From positions 1-40,055 of the forward strand of contig JAHBSW010000021.1 of NCBI GenBank assembly GCA_019638935.1: a stretch of DNA of 40,055 nucleotides, in the 5' to 3' direction. This DNA is from Cryobacterium sp. (GTDB lineage: Bacteria > Actinomycetota > Actinomycetes > Actinomycetales > Microbacteriaceae). Each line of letters opens with the position of its first letter. Position 1 is the first letter of the stretch. Positions 1 through 7,889 of the stretch are shown here, piece by piece. Below the pieces are notes generated by a model. The model saw only the letters and a program-made list of their open reading frames with translations. It did no database searches and was not told the DNA's origin. Both the position numbers and the translations under genes were made by a program.

Positions 1-1
1 C

Positions 2-745
2 GAGGGGCGCGGCGGCTCGGTGATCGTGCACGAGCAGCTCGCGGTCGGCGACGTGGTTCACGCGGCGCTCCCGCGCAACAACTTCCTCGCCGCGGATGCT
101 GCCCCGTGGGTATCGGGTGCGGCTGCCCCCGTCGTGTTCGTCGCGGGCGGCATCGGGATCACGCCGATTCTTCCGATGCTGCGCGCGGCGCAAGGCTCCA
201 GAATCGACTGGCAGCTGCTCTACCTCGGGCGCCGACTCGAGACGATGGCGTTCCGCGACGAACTCGCCGAGTTCGGCGATCGGGTTCGCTTGCACCCGCG
301 CGACGCGAACGGCTCGCTCGCGCTCGCCGACGCGCTTGGCGAACTGTGCCGAGCGGACACCGTGATCTTCGCGTGCGGTCCGCAGCGGCTGCTGGACGCG
401 GTCGAGGGCTGGTGCGCCGACTCGCAGGCGAGGCTGCACGTCGAGAAGTTCACCCCGGTCGAGGCGGTCCGCGAGGGCGACACCGCGTTCGAGGTGGAGC
501 TCGGCGACGGAACCCTCGTCGACGTGGGCGCCGACGAGTCGATCCTGACGGCGCTCACCCGCTGCGGCATCCCGGCACTGAACTCGTGTCAGGAGGGCAA
601 CTGCGGAACCTGCGAGACGTTCGTTCTCGAGGGTGTGCCCGAGCACCGCGACAACGTGCTGAGCGAGGAAGAGCGTGCCGCGGGCGAGTCGATGATGATC
701 TGCGTGTCACGTGCTCGAACGCCGCGCCTCGTGCTCGACCTGTGA
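2..745 (+). CDS. Phthalate-dioxygenase-reductase-like FAD/NAD(P)/2Fe-2S oxidoreductase (5' truncated)
   Basis: This is the C-terminal part of an electron-transfer reductase that passes electrons from NAD(P)H through flavin to a plant-type 2Fe-2S centre, normally feeding a Rieske oxygenase or similar partner. The frame is open to the left edge, so the N-terminus and most of the flavin domain are missing. About 247 residues remain of a family usually a little over 300 long. Visible parts are RGGS followed by VHEQL at the very start (end of the FMN/FAD barrel), the nucleotide-binding GGIGITPI segment near base 150, and a C-terminal ferredoxin domain. That domain has the cluster motif CQEGNCGTC (bases 587-613) and a fourth cysteine at base 701. 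The C-terminal ferredoxin is the phthalate dioxygenase reductase arrangement. The substrate or partner oxygenase lies outside the window. Confidence 0.85.
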   Translation, partial: EGRGGSVIVHEQLAVGDVVHAALPRNNFLAADAAPWVSGAAAPVVFVAGGIGITPILPMLRAAQGSRIDWQLLYLGRRLETMAFRDELAEFGDRVRLHPRDANGSLALADALGELCRADTVIFACGPQRLLDAVEGWCADSQARLHVEKFTPVEAVREGDTAFEVELGDGTLVDVGADESILTALTRCGIPALNSCQEGNCGTCETFVLEGVPEHRDNVLSEEERAAGESMMICVSRARTPRLVLDL

Positions 746-752
746 TCGTTCC

Positions 753-793
753 GGTGGTTGAGTAGCCGTCGAAGGCGGCGTATCGAAACCACC
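753..793. repeat. Intergenic palindromic repeat, copy 1
   Basis: Hairpin-forming repeat of the family that recurs through the window. The left end GGTGGTTGAGTAGCC pairs with the right end CGTATCGAAACCACC around a short GC-rich centre. It fills the gap between the convergent reductase and vapC genes, so it could act as a bidirectional terminator. No T-run follows the stem. Confidence 0.75.
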
Positions 794-794
794 G

Positions 795-1193
795 TCAGTA
801 CGCGGCTTGCAACCCCTCGAACATGGGGAAGTGCCGCACGTTGAGCGTGGCGAGGCGGGCGCCGGTGAGCTGGGAGGTTGCCGCGATGACGAGATCCGCG
901 GCATCGATTCCGGAGTGGCTGGGACGCCAGAGCCTGCCGAGTTCTCCGGCGAGGGTGGTGACGGGCTCGAACACGGGGTACCACTCCATGAGATCGATGA
1001 GGGCGTGGGCGGCACCGAACTCGTGCTGCCGAAGACCCTGCAGGAGCTCGACCCTAGAGATTTCGCTGGAGATCGGTGGTTCTGTGAGCGTATTCACGAA
1101 TTCGACTGCCCGTGAATTGCCGCGAAGCACGTCGATGAGAACGGTGGTGTCGAGCAGCACCGTTTCGGGCGCGGGTTCGAGGTCAGCGATCAC
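795..1193 (-). CDS. vapC: PIN-domain toxin, VapC family
   Basis: Predicted PIN-fold Mg-dependent ribonuclease, the toxin of a type II toxin-antitoxin pair. It is 132 residues, normal for VapC. The conserved acidic residues can be placed: Asp15 in VLLDTTVLIDVL, Glu49 in ISRVELLQGL, Asp97/Asp100 in GIDAAD, and LATLNVRHF near residue 118, where many VapC proteins also carry Asn. The start is GTG at 1193 and overlaps the 3' end of the upstream antitoxin gene by 11 bases, so the two are translationally coupled. Expression should follow the antitoxin promoter. RNA target unknown. Confidence 0.85.
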   Translation of the reverse strand: MIADLEPAPETVLLDTTVLIDVLRGNSRAVEFVNTLTEPPISSEISRVELLQGLRQHEFGAAHALIDLMEWYPVFEPVTTLAGELGRLWRPSHSGIDAADLVIAATSQLTGARLATLNVRHFPMFEGLQAAY

Positions 1194-1458
1194 GGAGGGA
1201 GTTTAGGCGCTCGGCCCCGAGCCGGCGCAGTTCTTCCACCTCCGCTGCGGAATCTCCGTAGTCCCGGGTCGCTGTGGAGGAGTTGTTTGCGACGAAGGCT
1301 TTGAGTCGGCGAAGCCGTTCCCGAGGATCCACCTGCCGGGTGAGGTAACTGTCGATGGCATCGCGGATGACCGAGGACGAGGTGACCCCCCGCCCCTTCG
1401 CCATTTCCTTCAGCTGGCGCAGCTGTTCTTCGCTGAGGTAGATCTGTGTGCGCTGCAT
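1183..1458 (-). CDS. vapB: Ribbon-helix-helix antitoxin, VapB-like
   Basis: Small DNA-binding antitoxin (91 residues) with an N-terminal ribbon-helix-helix: the strand RTQIYLSEEQL followed by helices through residue 40 (SSVIRDAIDSYL). The charged C-terminal part should wrap the VapC active site. It is the first gene of the pair and overlaps vapC. There is no Shine-Dalgarno sequence before the ATG. A -10-like TATATT lies about 8 bases upstream on the minus strand, which suggests a leaderless transcript. The palindrome at 1461-1474 covers that -10, as expected for autorepression by the VapBC complex. Confidence 0.85.
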   Translation of the reverse strand: MQRTQIYLSEEQLRQLKEMAKGRGVTSSSVIRDAIDSYLTRQVDPRERLRRLKAFVANNSSTATRDYGDSAAEVEELRRLGAERLNSLRDR

Positions 1459-1460
1459 GG

Positions 1461-1474
1461 TGTATAAATATACA
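1461..1474. promoter_or_regulatory. Probable VapBC operator overlapping the vapB -10 region
   Basis: Perfect palindrome TGTATA-AA-TATACA, two bases upstream of the vapB start codon. It is an AT-rich island in GC-rich DNA and includes a -10-like hexamer read on the minus strand. RHH antitoxins bind such palindromes at their own promoters, so binding here would block RNA polymerase. The role is inferred from position. Confidence 0.6.
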
Positions 1475-1722
1475 TCATCAAGCGGACATCGCGATGGTCA
1501 TTCACACAGGATGCTGTCCGCTACGATTGTTCGGTCGGCTCTAGACATCGCTCGAAAAGAGCGAATGGGTTTGTAAGTCTGGTGGGCCGGTTCCCCTGAT
1601 GCTTCCATAGGCATCCTTAGTTCGTGGGGAAAATCACGAGTGATACGGTCCTGGCCAAAGACTGCCCGGGTTCCTGCAGGTGTGCGCATCTGCCATGCAA
1701 TCGAGACAACCCGGAAAGAATC

Positions 1723-3530
1723 ATGTCCAGTTTCAAGAAGAGCCCAGCCCGCGCAACGGGCGCCAAGTCGACGCCGAAGGCCGGCAGCAAGAGCCCCAAG
1801 CACCGCGGTTACCGCCCGGATGCTGCGGCTCCCGCACCCGGCAAGGCGAAGCCGTCACGCGGCGGCGCCCCCAAGAAGTCCCGCTGGACAGTCGAGGAGC
1901 GTGCCGCCCGCGGCCGCGCCGAACAGCGCCCCCGAGGCGAAGCGCAGGGCGGGCCTCGGGGTTCGGGTGCTCCCGCTCGTGGCGAGGATCGTCGTCGCGA
2001 CTGGACGCCGCCGAGCGAGCGTCCGGCCGCCAAGCGCCGTTTCGGCACCGCGCCCGCCGAAGGACGTGAGAAGCGCTACGACCGCAGCGAGCGACCCGAC
2101 CGTGCGCCGCGCCGGGACTTCGACGACCGTGCGCCGCGCCGCGACTTCAGCGACCGCCCGGATCGTGCGGAGCGCGCACCGCGTCGTGACTACACGGACC
2201 GCGCCCCCCGCCGCAGCTTTGACGACCGCGGCGATCGTGCCCCCCGCGCCGCCCGCAGCGATTCGAAGTTCTATCCCGCCAGGGAAGAGCGCACCTTCAC
2301 TCCCCACGACGACATCGTGCTCGAGCGCCTCGAGGCGCAGGCGATCGAGGCAACCGATGTCGACGGTGTGAGCTTCGCCGACCTCGGCCTCGGTGGCAAC
2401 ATCACCCGCACCCTCGAAGAACTCGGCGCCGTCAGCCCGTTCCCGATCCAGGCGGCGACCATCCCGGTCGCCCTCACGGGTCGTGACGTTCTCGGACGTG
2501 GCAAGACGGGCTCGGGCAAGACCATCGCGTTCGGAGCCCCGCTCGTCGAACGGCTGATGGAGAACGGCGGCGGCAAGAACCGCAAGCCGGGACGCAAGCC
2601 GCGTGCCCTCATCCTCGCCCCCACTCGTGAGCTCGCCCTGCAGATCGACCGCACCGTGCAGCCGATCGCCCGCAGCGTCGGGCTCTTCACGACCCAGATC
2701 TACGGCGGGGTTCCCCAGCACCGTCAGGTGACGGCGCTGCAGCGCGGTGTCGACGTCGTCATCGGCACTCCCGGGCGCATCGAGGACCTCATCGACCAGG
2801 GCCGGCTCGACCTCTCCGAGGTGACGATCACGGTGCTCGACGAGGCCAGAACTGCATGCGCGACCGGGGCTTTCTCGAGCCGGTTCAGCGCATCATCCGT
2901 GAGACCGCGCGCGGCGGGCAGAAGATGCTCTTCAGCGCCACCCTTGACAAGGGCGTCGCCTCGCTCGTCGACGAGTTCCTGGTGCAGCCGAGCGTGCACG
3001 AGGTCGCCGGTGAGGACCAGGCGAGCTCCACGATCGACCACCGGGTGCTGCTCATCGAGCAGTCCGATAAGCGCGCCATCATCGAACAGCTCGCGAGCGG
3101 CCCCGGCAAGACGCTGGTCTTCGCGCGCACTCGGGCCTTCACTGAGCAGCTCGCCGACGACCTCGAGGATGCCGGCATCCGAACGGTCGCCCTCCACGGC
3201 GACCTCAACCAGGCTCGCCGCACCCGCAACCTCGAGCGGCTCACGAGCGGGCGCGTCAACGTGCTCGTGGCGACGGACGTCGCGGCCCGCGGCATCCACG
3301 TCGACGACATCTCCCTCGTGATCCAGGCCGACCCGCCGGACGAGTACAAGTCGTACCTGCACCGCGCCGGCCGCACCGGCCGTGCGGGACGCAAGGGCAC
3401 CGTCGTGACCCTCGTCAACGCGCGTCGCCGCCGCAAGATGGACGAGCTGCTCGGACGCGCCGAGATCGAGCCGACGTTCGAGCGCGTGCGCCCGGGCGAT
3501 GCGCTTCTCGATGAACTGGCTGCGCTCTAG
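1723..3530 (+). pseudogene. DEAD-box RNA helicase, frameshifted at the DEAD motif
   Basis: ATP-dependent RNA helicase of the DEAD-box family, split over two frames. The start is ATG 1723. The N-terminal extension (to about base 2270) is rich in Arg/Asp and repeats units such as RAPRRDF. Then come the Q motif (FPIQAATIP), Walker A (GRGKTGSGKT), APTREL, TPGR and VTVLDEA-type Walker B up to base 2847. The frame then breaks. MRDRGFLEP resumes at 2856 in another frame and carries SAT (LFSATLD), ATDVAARG and HRAGRTGRAGRKG to the stop at 3530. Between the Ala of DEA and the expected Met there are 8 bases where 6 fit, so the last Asp of DEAD is lost. Both halves are otherwise intact, so this is either a very recent lesion or a sequencing error. 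Confidence 0.85.
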
Positions 3531-3537
3531 CACACCG

Positions 3538-3620
3538 CTGGTCGAGTAGCCCGCTCGCGGGCGTATCGAGACCTCGCTCGACTGGCCTCGATATGCGCCT
3601 ACGGCGCTACTCGACCGGCG
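3538..3620. repeat. Intergenic palindromic repeat, two copies
   Basis: Two copies of the window-wide repeat. One runs forward (CTGGTCGAGTAGCCC ... GGGCGTATCGAGACC, 3538-3572). One is inverted (CTCGATATGCGCC ... GGCGCTACTCGACC, 3587-3617). The second runs into the 3' end of the convergent Ppx/GppA gene, so that protein's last residues (GRVAP) are encoded by repeat sequence. Confidence 0.75.
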
Positions 3621-4585
3621 GAAGAGCCTGACAGCGACAGCGCGATCCCATCCAGGATGTCGTGCTCGCTCGCGATCACCTCGTCGACTCCGGAAGCCGC
3701 CGCAACCCGCTCGAGCACCGTCGCCCAGACCGTCGCACCCGCTGCGATCACGTCGACACGTCCGGGATGCATATAGGGCAGTGCCGCGCGCTGTGCTCGC
3801 GTCATCGCGGCGAGTTCGTTCGCGGCGGCGACGGCGACCCACAGGGGCAGCTTCGCGCCGTGGATCGCGTGCGGGTCGTAGCGGTCGAGTCCGAGCGCAT
3901 GCGCCGTGATCGTGGTCACCGTTCCTGCGACACCGATGACGCCGGATGCCTGGCTCAGGTCGACGACGCCCTCCGCTTCGTCGAGGGCTCGCTCGACATC
4001 CGCGCGAATCGCCTGCAGCTCGTCGGCGCTCGGCGGGTCGGTACGCACGTGCCTCTCGGTGAGGCGTACGCATCCGACGTTCATCGAGAATGACGACTCG
4101 GGCAGGGTGCGGCCGAGCACCAGCTCGGTCGACCCTCCGCCCAGGTCGACGACGAGTACGGGCGCGTCGGGTGTCGCGGTGGCATGCCCCGCGGCGGGCA
4201 GCGCACTGATCGCCCCGCGGAACGAGAGTGCGGCCTCGTCGACTCCGCTGACGACCTCGGGGCGCACGCTCAGGATCGACTCGACTCCGTCGAGAAACTC
4301 GTCGCGGTTGGCGGCGTCGCGCGTGGCCGAGGTCGCGACGAATCGCAGGGTCGAGGCATCCGGTGTGATGCCCAGTGCGCGAATCCGTTCGGCGTATTCG
4401 CGCGTCGCGGCAAGCGTGCGCGCGAGCGCGGCCGGGTCGAGGCGTCCGGTGCGGTCGACTCCATGGCCGAGCCGGACGATCTGGTTCGATCGTTCGAGAT
4501 CGATGAGGGTGCCGTCGGCAGAAACGTCGGCGATGAGCAGGCGTATCGAGTTGGTTCCGCAGTCGATGGCCGCTACTCGCTTCAC
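3599..4585 (-). CDS. ppx: Ppx/GppA family exopolyphosphatase
   Basis: Predicted phosphatase of the ASKHA fold acting on inorganic polyphosphate or (p)ppGpp. The N-terminus has the phosphate-binding signature AAIDCGTNSIRLLIAD. The second signature is VVDLGGGSTELVLGR near the middle, followed by GVAGTVTT. At about 328 residues this is the short actinobacterial form, lacking the C-terminal HD-like domains of E. coli Ppx. I chose GTG 4585 because a GTAGG-like ribosome site sits 8 bases upstream. TTG 4591 would leave only 2 bases. It is divergent from the kyn operon and convergent with the helicase gene. Ppx versus GppA specificity cannot be told from sequence. Confidence 0.85.
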   Translation of the reverse strand: MKRVAAIDCGTNSIRLLIADVSADGTLIDLERSNQIVRLGHGVDRTGRLDPAALARTLAATREYAERIRALGITPDASTLRFVATSATRDAANRDEFLDGVESILSVRPEVVSGVDEAALSFRGAISALPAAGHATATPDAPVLVVDLGGGSTELVLGRTLPESSFSMNVGCVRLTERHVRTDPPSADELQAIRADVERALDEAEGVVDLSQASGVIGVAGTVTTITAHALGLDRYDPHAIHGAKLPLWVAVAAANELAAMTRAQRAALPYMHPGRVDVIAAGATVWATVLERVAAASGVDEVIASEHDILDGIALSLSGSSAGRVAP

Positions 4586-4634
4586 GCGCAAAGCCTACGC
4601 GCCCGCGCGGGCCGCATCCGCCCTCGACCCCGCG

Positions 4635-4686
4635 ACGGTTTGTGGCACGTGCGCCCGAACGTTCGGGAACACTTGCCACAAACCGT
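4635..4686. repeat. 52-bp long palindrome between ppx and kynA
   Basis: Near-perfect inverted repeat centred between bases 4660 and 4661. The outer arms ACGGTTTGTGGCA / TGCCACAAACCGT are exact and the centre CCCGAAC/GTTCGGG is exact, with a few mismatches between. It lies between divergent genes, so it is not a simple terminator. It is either a repeat element or a regulatory site for ppx or kynA. A partial second copy of the outer arm (GGTTTGTGGCA) occurs at 34180-34190. Confidence 0.75.
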
Positions 4687-4752
4687 GGATTGGTGGGGGT
4701 CGCGAGCCGCTCGAGGACATGAAACAAAAACGTAGCGCACGCCACAAAAGCG

Positions 4753-4761
4753 TAATATGCT
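4753..4761 (+). promoter_or_regulatory. Candidate kynA -10 (leaderless start)
   Basis: TAATATGCT lies just upstream of the kynA ATG at 4768. Read as TATGCT (4756-4761), the expected start of transcription, 7 bases on, is the A of ATG. No ribosome-binding site is visible. The imperfect direct repeat AAAACGTAGCG / AAAAGCGTAAT immediately upstream is a possible regulator site. Confidence 0.45.
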
Positions 4762-4767
4762 GTCGCC

Positions 4768-5622
4768 ATGACGAACGCAGCAACGCACGAACGCGACCTC
4801 GAGGCCGAGATCGTCACCGACTTCCGCGAGCGCATGAGCTACGGCTCCTACCTGCAGCTCGACACGCTGCTCAGCGCGCAGACGCCCGTCTCGAAGCCCG
4901 AGCACCACGACGAGATGCTGTTCATCATTCAGCACCAGACGAGCGAGCTGTGGCTCAAACTCGTCATCCACGAACTGCTCTCAGCCCGCGCCCTCATCGC
5001 GGCCGACGAGCTGCAGCCCGCGCTCAAGCGCATCGCGCGGGTCAAGCACATCCAGCGGCAGCTGACCGAGCAGTGGTCGGTGCTCGCGACGCTGACGCCG
5101 ACCGAATACGCCGAGTTCCGCGGAGTGCTGGGCAACGCATCCGGATTTCAGTCGCACCAGTACCGTGCCGTCGAGTTTCTGCTCGGCAACAAGAACTCCC
5201 GCATGATCCAGGTGTTCGAATCCGACCCGGATGCTCACGCCATGCTCGCGACGCTTCTCACCGAGCCGAGTGTCTACGACGAGTTCCTGCGCTACCTGTC
5301 CCGGGCGGGCTACGCCGTGCCGAAGGAGGTGCTGGAGCGCGACCTCACCAAGGGCTACGCGATGAACGAGGAGCTCATCGACACCTTCCGCACGATCTAC
5401 GAGAACCCCGCCGAGCACTGGCTCGCCTACGAAACCTGCGAGGAGTTCGTCGACCTCGAAGACAATTTCCAGCTCTGGCGCTTCCGCCACCTGAAGACAG
5501 TGATGCGCATCATCGGCCACAAGCGCGGCACGGGTGGCTCGAGTGGAGTGGGCTTTCTGCAGAAGGCGCTAGACCTGACGTTCTTTCCCGAACTCTTCGC
5601 GGTGCGCACCGAGATCGGCTAG
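4768..5622 (+). CDS. kynA: Tryptophan 2,3-dioxygenase
   Basis: Haem enzyme that opens the indole ring of L-tryptophan with O2 to give N-formyl-L-kynurenine, the first step of kynurenine catabolism. The 284 residues match bacterial TDO length. Family segments are visible in order: [12 protein letters not shown] near the N-terminus, [10 protein letters not shown] (residues 56-65), FQSHQYR (127-133), and [12 protein letters not shown] with GTGGSSG near residue 240, where the haem-ligand His is expected. It is the first gene of a four-gene operon. Only 3 bases separate its stop from the next start. There is no Shine-Dalgarno site; a -10-like hexamer lies directly upstream. Confidence 0.95.
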   Translation: MTNAATHERDLEAEIVTDFRERMSYGSYLQLDTLLSAQTPVSKPEHHDEMLFIIQHQTSELWLKLVIHELLSARALIAADELQPALKRIARVKHIQRQLTEQWSVLATLTPTEYAEFRGVLGNASGFQSHQYRAVEFLLGNKNSRMIQVFESDPDAHAMLATLLTEPSVYDEFLRYLSRAGYAVPKEVLERDLTKGYAMNEELIDTFRTIYENPAEHWLAYETCEEFVDLEDNFQLWRFRHLKTVMRIIGHKRGTGGSSGVGFLQKALDLTFFPELFAVRTEIG

Positions 5623-5625
5623 ACG

Positions 5626-6663
5626 ATGAGCACCCCGGAGCCCCTCATCTTCTCGGTCGACGAGCTGTGGCTCGACGGTCAGGCGAGGCGCGCGGTTCTC
5701 GAGGCCGATGCTTCGGGCATCCGTCTCGCTGATGACGGCGCTACGCCGGAGGGGCACCTCGCGGGCACGGTGCTGCCGGGACTGCGAGACGTGCACGTGC
5801 ACCTGGGACTCATCGATCCGACCGAGTTCCTCGCAGGCGGGATAGCCGCGGTCGCCGACTTCGGCTGGATTCCCGAACAGGCTCGCGCCTGGCTCGACGA
5901 TCCGAACCTGCCCGAGGTTCGGATCGTCGGTGCGTTCCTGACCTGCAGGGGCGGCTACCCGAGTGACCGCGAATGGGCGCCCCCTGGCAGCGTTCGTGAG
6001 GTGACGGTGACGGATGCCGCTGCCGCCGTCGACGAGCAGCTGGCTCACGGCGCCACCGGCGTCAAGGTCATGCTCAACTCGACCGCCGGACCGGTGTTCG
6101 ATGACGCCACCCTTCGCGCGATCGTCACTCGGGCGCACAGCCGGGGCGCCAAAGTCGTCGCCCACACGGAGGGGGCCGGTCAGGCCGCTCGCGCCTTCAC
6201 CGCCGATGTGGATGCGCTCGCTCACGCGCCGTTCACCGAGCGCCTCGACGACTCGCTCCTGCGCGCAATGGCCCACACGCTCACCTGGGTGAGCACGCTC
6301 GACATCCACGGCTATGGCGAACGCACCGAAGACTTCGAGCGAGCGCTCGACAACGTGCGGCGCTTTCACGCCTACGGTGGTGTCATCAGGTACGGCACCG
6401 ACCTCGGCAACGGACCGCTGCCTGTCGGAATCAACACACGCGAGCTCGCCGCCCTCGTCGAGGCGAAGCTCTCGACGGTGGCGCTCATCAATGCGGTCGC
6501 GGCTCCCGAGCTCGGCCGTCGCATCAGCCACACCTTCGAGCCCCGCTGTGAGGGGGCGCGTAGCCAGTCCTCGCGCGGTCATGTGGCCCCGGGGGGAATG
6601 GCGCAGTGGCTCGCTTCGACATCCGTTCTCGACCACCACCAGATCAGGGAGAAATTGCAGTGA
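5626..6663 (+). CDS. Metal-dependent amidohydrolase in the kyn operon (candidate formylkynurenine hydrolase)
   Basis: Amidohydrolase-superfamily protein of 345 residues, closest in style to imidazolonepropionase/prolidase-like hydrolases. A complete metal site is visible: His57 and His59 in DVHVHLG, Lys147 in TGVKVML (position of a carboxylated lysine), His180 in VVAHTEG, His200 in ALAHAPF, and Asp259 in YGTDLGNG. It lies between kynA and kynU, 3 bases after the first and overlapping the second by 4. The chemistry missing between those enzymes is hydrolysis of the formamide of N-formylkynurenine. It resembles neither KynB (cyclase family) nor the alpha/beta-hydrolase formamidases. The last 45 or so residues look less family-like than the rest. 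The assigned reaction is inference from context. Confidence 0.75.
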   Translation: MSTPEPLIFSVDELWLDGQARRAVLEADASGIRLADDGATPEGHLAGTVLPGLRDVHVHLGLIDPTEFLAGGIAAVADFGWIPEQARAWLDDPNLPEVRIVGAFLTCRGGYPSDREWAPPGSVREVTVTDAAAAVDEQLAHGATGVKVMLNSTAGPVFDDATLRAIVTRAHSRGAKVVAHTEGAGQAARAFTADVDALAHAPFTERLDDSLLRAMAHTLTWVSTLDIHGYGERTEDFERALDNVRRFHAYGGVIRYGTDLGNGPLPVGINTRELAALVEAKLSTVALINAVAAPELGRRISHTFEPRCEGARSQSSRGHVAPGGMAQWLASTSVLDHHQIREKLQ

Positions 6664-7889
6664 CCGCAGTCGCACAGTCGAACTCCTCCGCTCTCGATAG
6701 CGCCGCACTCGACGACGCCGATCCGCTCGCCGAGCACACGGCCAAGTTCGTGCGAGAGGGCGACGTCGTCGCCTACCTCGACGGCAACTCGCTCGGGCGT
6801 CCTCTCGCAGCGAGCGTCGATCGTCTCGCCGACTTCGCGCGAAACTCCTGGGGAGGTCAACTCATCCGCGGGTGGGATGAGGAGTGGTACGACCTGCCGT
6901 TGACGATCGGCGACGAACTCGCCGCGGCGACCCTCGGGGCCGCGCCAGGACAGACCTTTGTCGGGGATTCGACCACCGTCATCCTGTACAAGCTCATTCG
7001 TGCCGCCGTCGACGCGCGGCCCGACCGTGGCGTGATCGTCACCGACACGGACAATTTTCCGACCGATCGCTACATCATCGAGGGAATCGCCGCCGAGTGC
7101 GGCAAGGCCGTGCGCTGGCTGACACCCGACCCTATCGCCGGTGTCACCCCCGAGCAGGTCGCGGACGCGGTCGGCGGCGACACGGCGGTGCTCGTGCTCA
7201 GCCACGTCGCGTACCGCTCGGGTTTTCTGGCCGATGCGCGGGAGATCACACGCATCGCTCACGATGCGGGGGCGCTCGTGCTGTGGGATCTCTGTCACTC
7301 GGTGGGCTCGGTGCCGGTGGAGCTCGACGCGTGGGGCGTCGACCTCGCTGCGGGCTGCACCTATAAGTACCTCAACGGGGGCCCGGGTTCGCCGGCGTTC
7401 GGCTATGTTCGGTCCAAGCTGCAGGGGGCGCTGCGGCAGCCGATTCAGGGCTGGATGGGGAGCGCGGCACCGTTCGAGATGGGTCCGGGGTACTCGCCTC
7501 ACCCCGGCATCCGGGGTTTCATGAGCGGAACGCCCGCGGTCGTGGGGATGCTCGCCATGCGCGACATGCTCAGCCTCATCGACTCTGTCGGCATGCCGGC
7601 GGTTCGGGCGAAGTCGAAGGCGCTCACCGCGTTCGCCGTCGAGCTCATCGACCAGCTGCTGGTGCCTCGCGGCGCCCGGCTGTCGTCGCCGCGCGACCCT
7701 GCCCTGCGTGGCAGCCATGTGACGGTTGATCACGAGTCGTTCGCCGAGGTCAACGCCCGGTTGTGGAAGCGCGGCATCATTCCCGACTTCCGCCGCCCGC
7801 ACGGCCTGCGCCTCGGGCTCTCGCCGCTGTCGACGACGTTCGCGGAGGTCGAGCTCGGGGTTCGGGCGATCGCCGAGGAACTCGGGTGA
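6660..7889 (+). CDS. kynU: Kynureninase
   Basis: PLP-dependent hydrolase of the aminotransferase fold I class that cleaves kynurenine to anthranilate and alanine. It has 409 residues, normal for the family. Visible features are LDGNSLGRP near residue 43, GDSTTVILYK for phosphate binding, WDLCHSVGSVPVEL with the cofactor Asp, and Lys236 in CTYKYLNGGPGSP as the Schiff-base lysine. The start is GTG 6660, which overlaps the previous stop (GTGA) and has GGGAG 8 bases upstream. Its 3' end overlaps the regulator gene by 4 bases in the same way. Confidence 0.95.
   Translation: MTAVAQSNSSALDSAALDDADPLAEHTAKFVREGDVVAYLDGNSLGRPLAASVDRLADFARNSWGGQLIRGWDEEWYDLPLTIGDELAAATLGAAPGQTFVGDSTTVILYKLIRAAVDARPDRGVIVTDTDNFPTDRYIIEGIAAECGKAVRWLTPDPIAGVTPEQVADAVGGDTAVLVLSHVAYRSGFLADAREITRIAHDAGALVLWDLCHSVGSVPVELDAWGVDLAAGCTYKYLNGGPGSPAFGYVRSKLQGALRQPIQGWMGSAAPFEMGPGYSPHPGIRGFMSGTPAVVGMLAMRDMLSLIDSVGMPAVRAKSKALTAFAVELIDQLLVPRGARLSSPRDPALRGSHVTVDHESFAEVNARLWKRGIIPDFRRPHGLRLGLSPLSTTFAEVELGVRAIAEELG

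Noticed and set aside
2840-2860. Programmed frameshift in the DEAD-box helicase
   Set aside because: No slippery heptamer or downstream pseudoknot is visible, and the DEAD motif itself is lost in either frame.
2724-4835. 703-codon open frame on the minus strand
   Set aside because: It runs antisense to the helicase 3' half and overlaps ppx in another frame. Its sequence is Arg/Asp/Gly-rich and matches no fold; ppx and the helicase have clear motifs.
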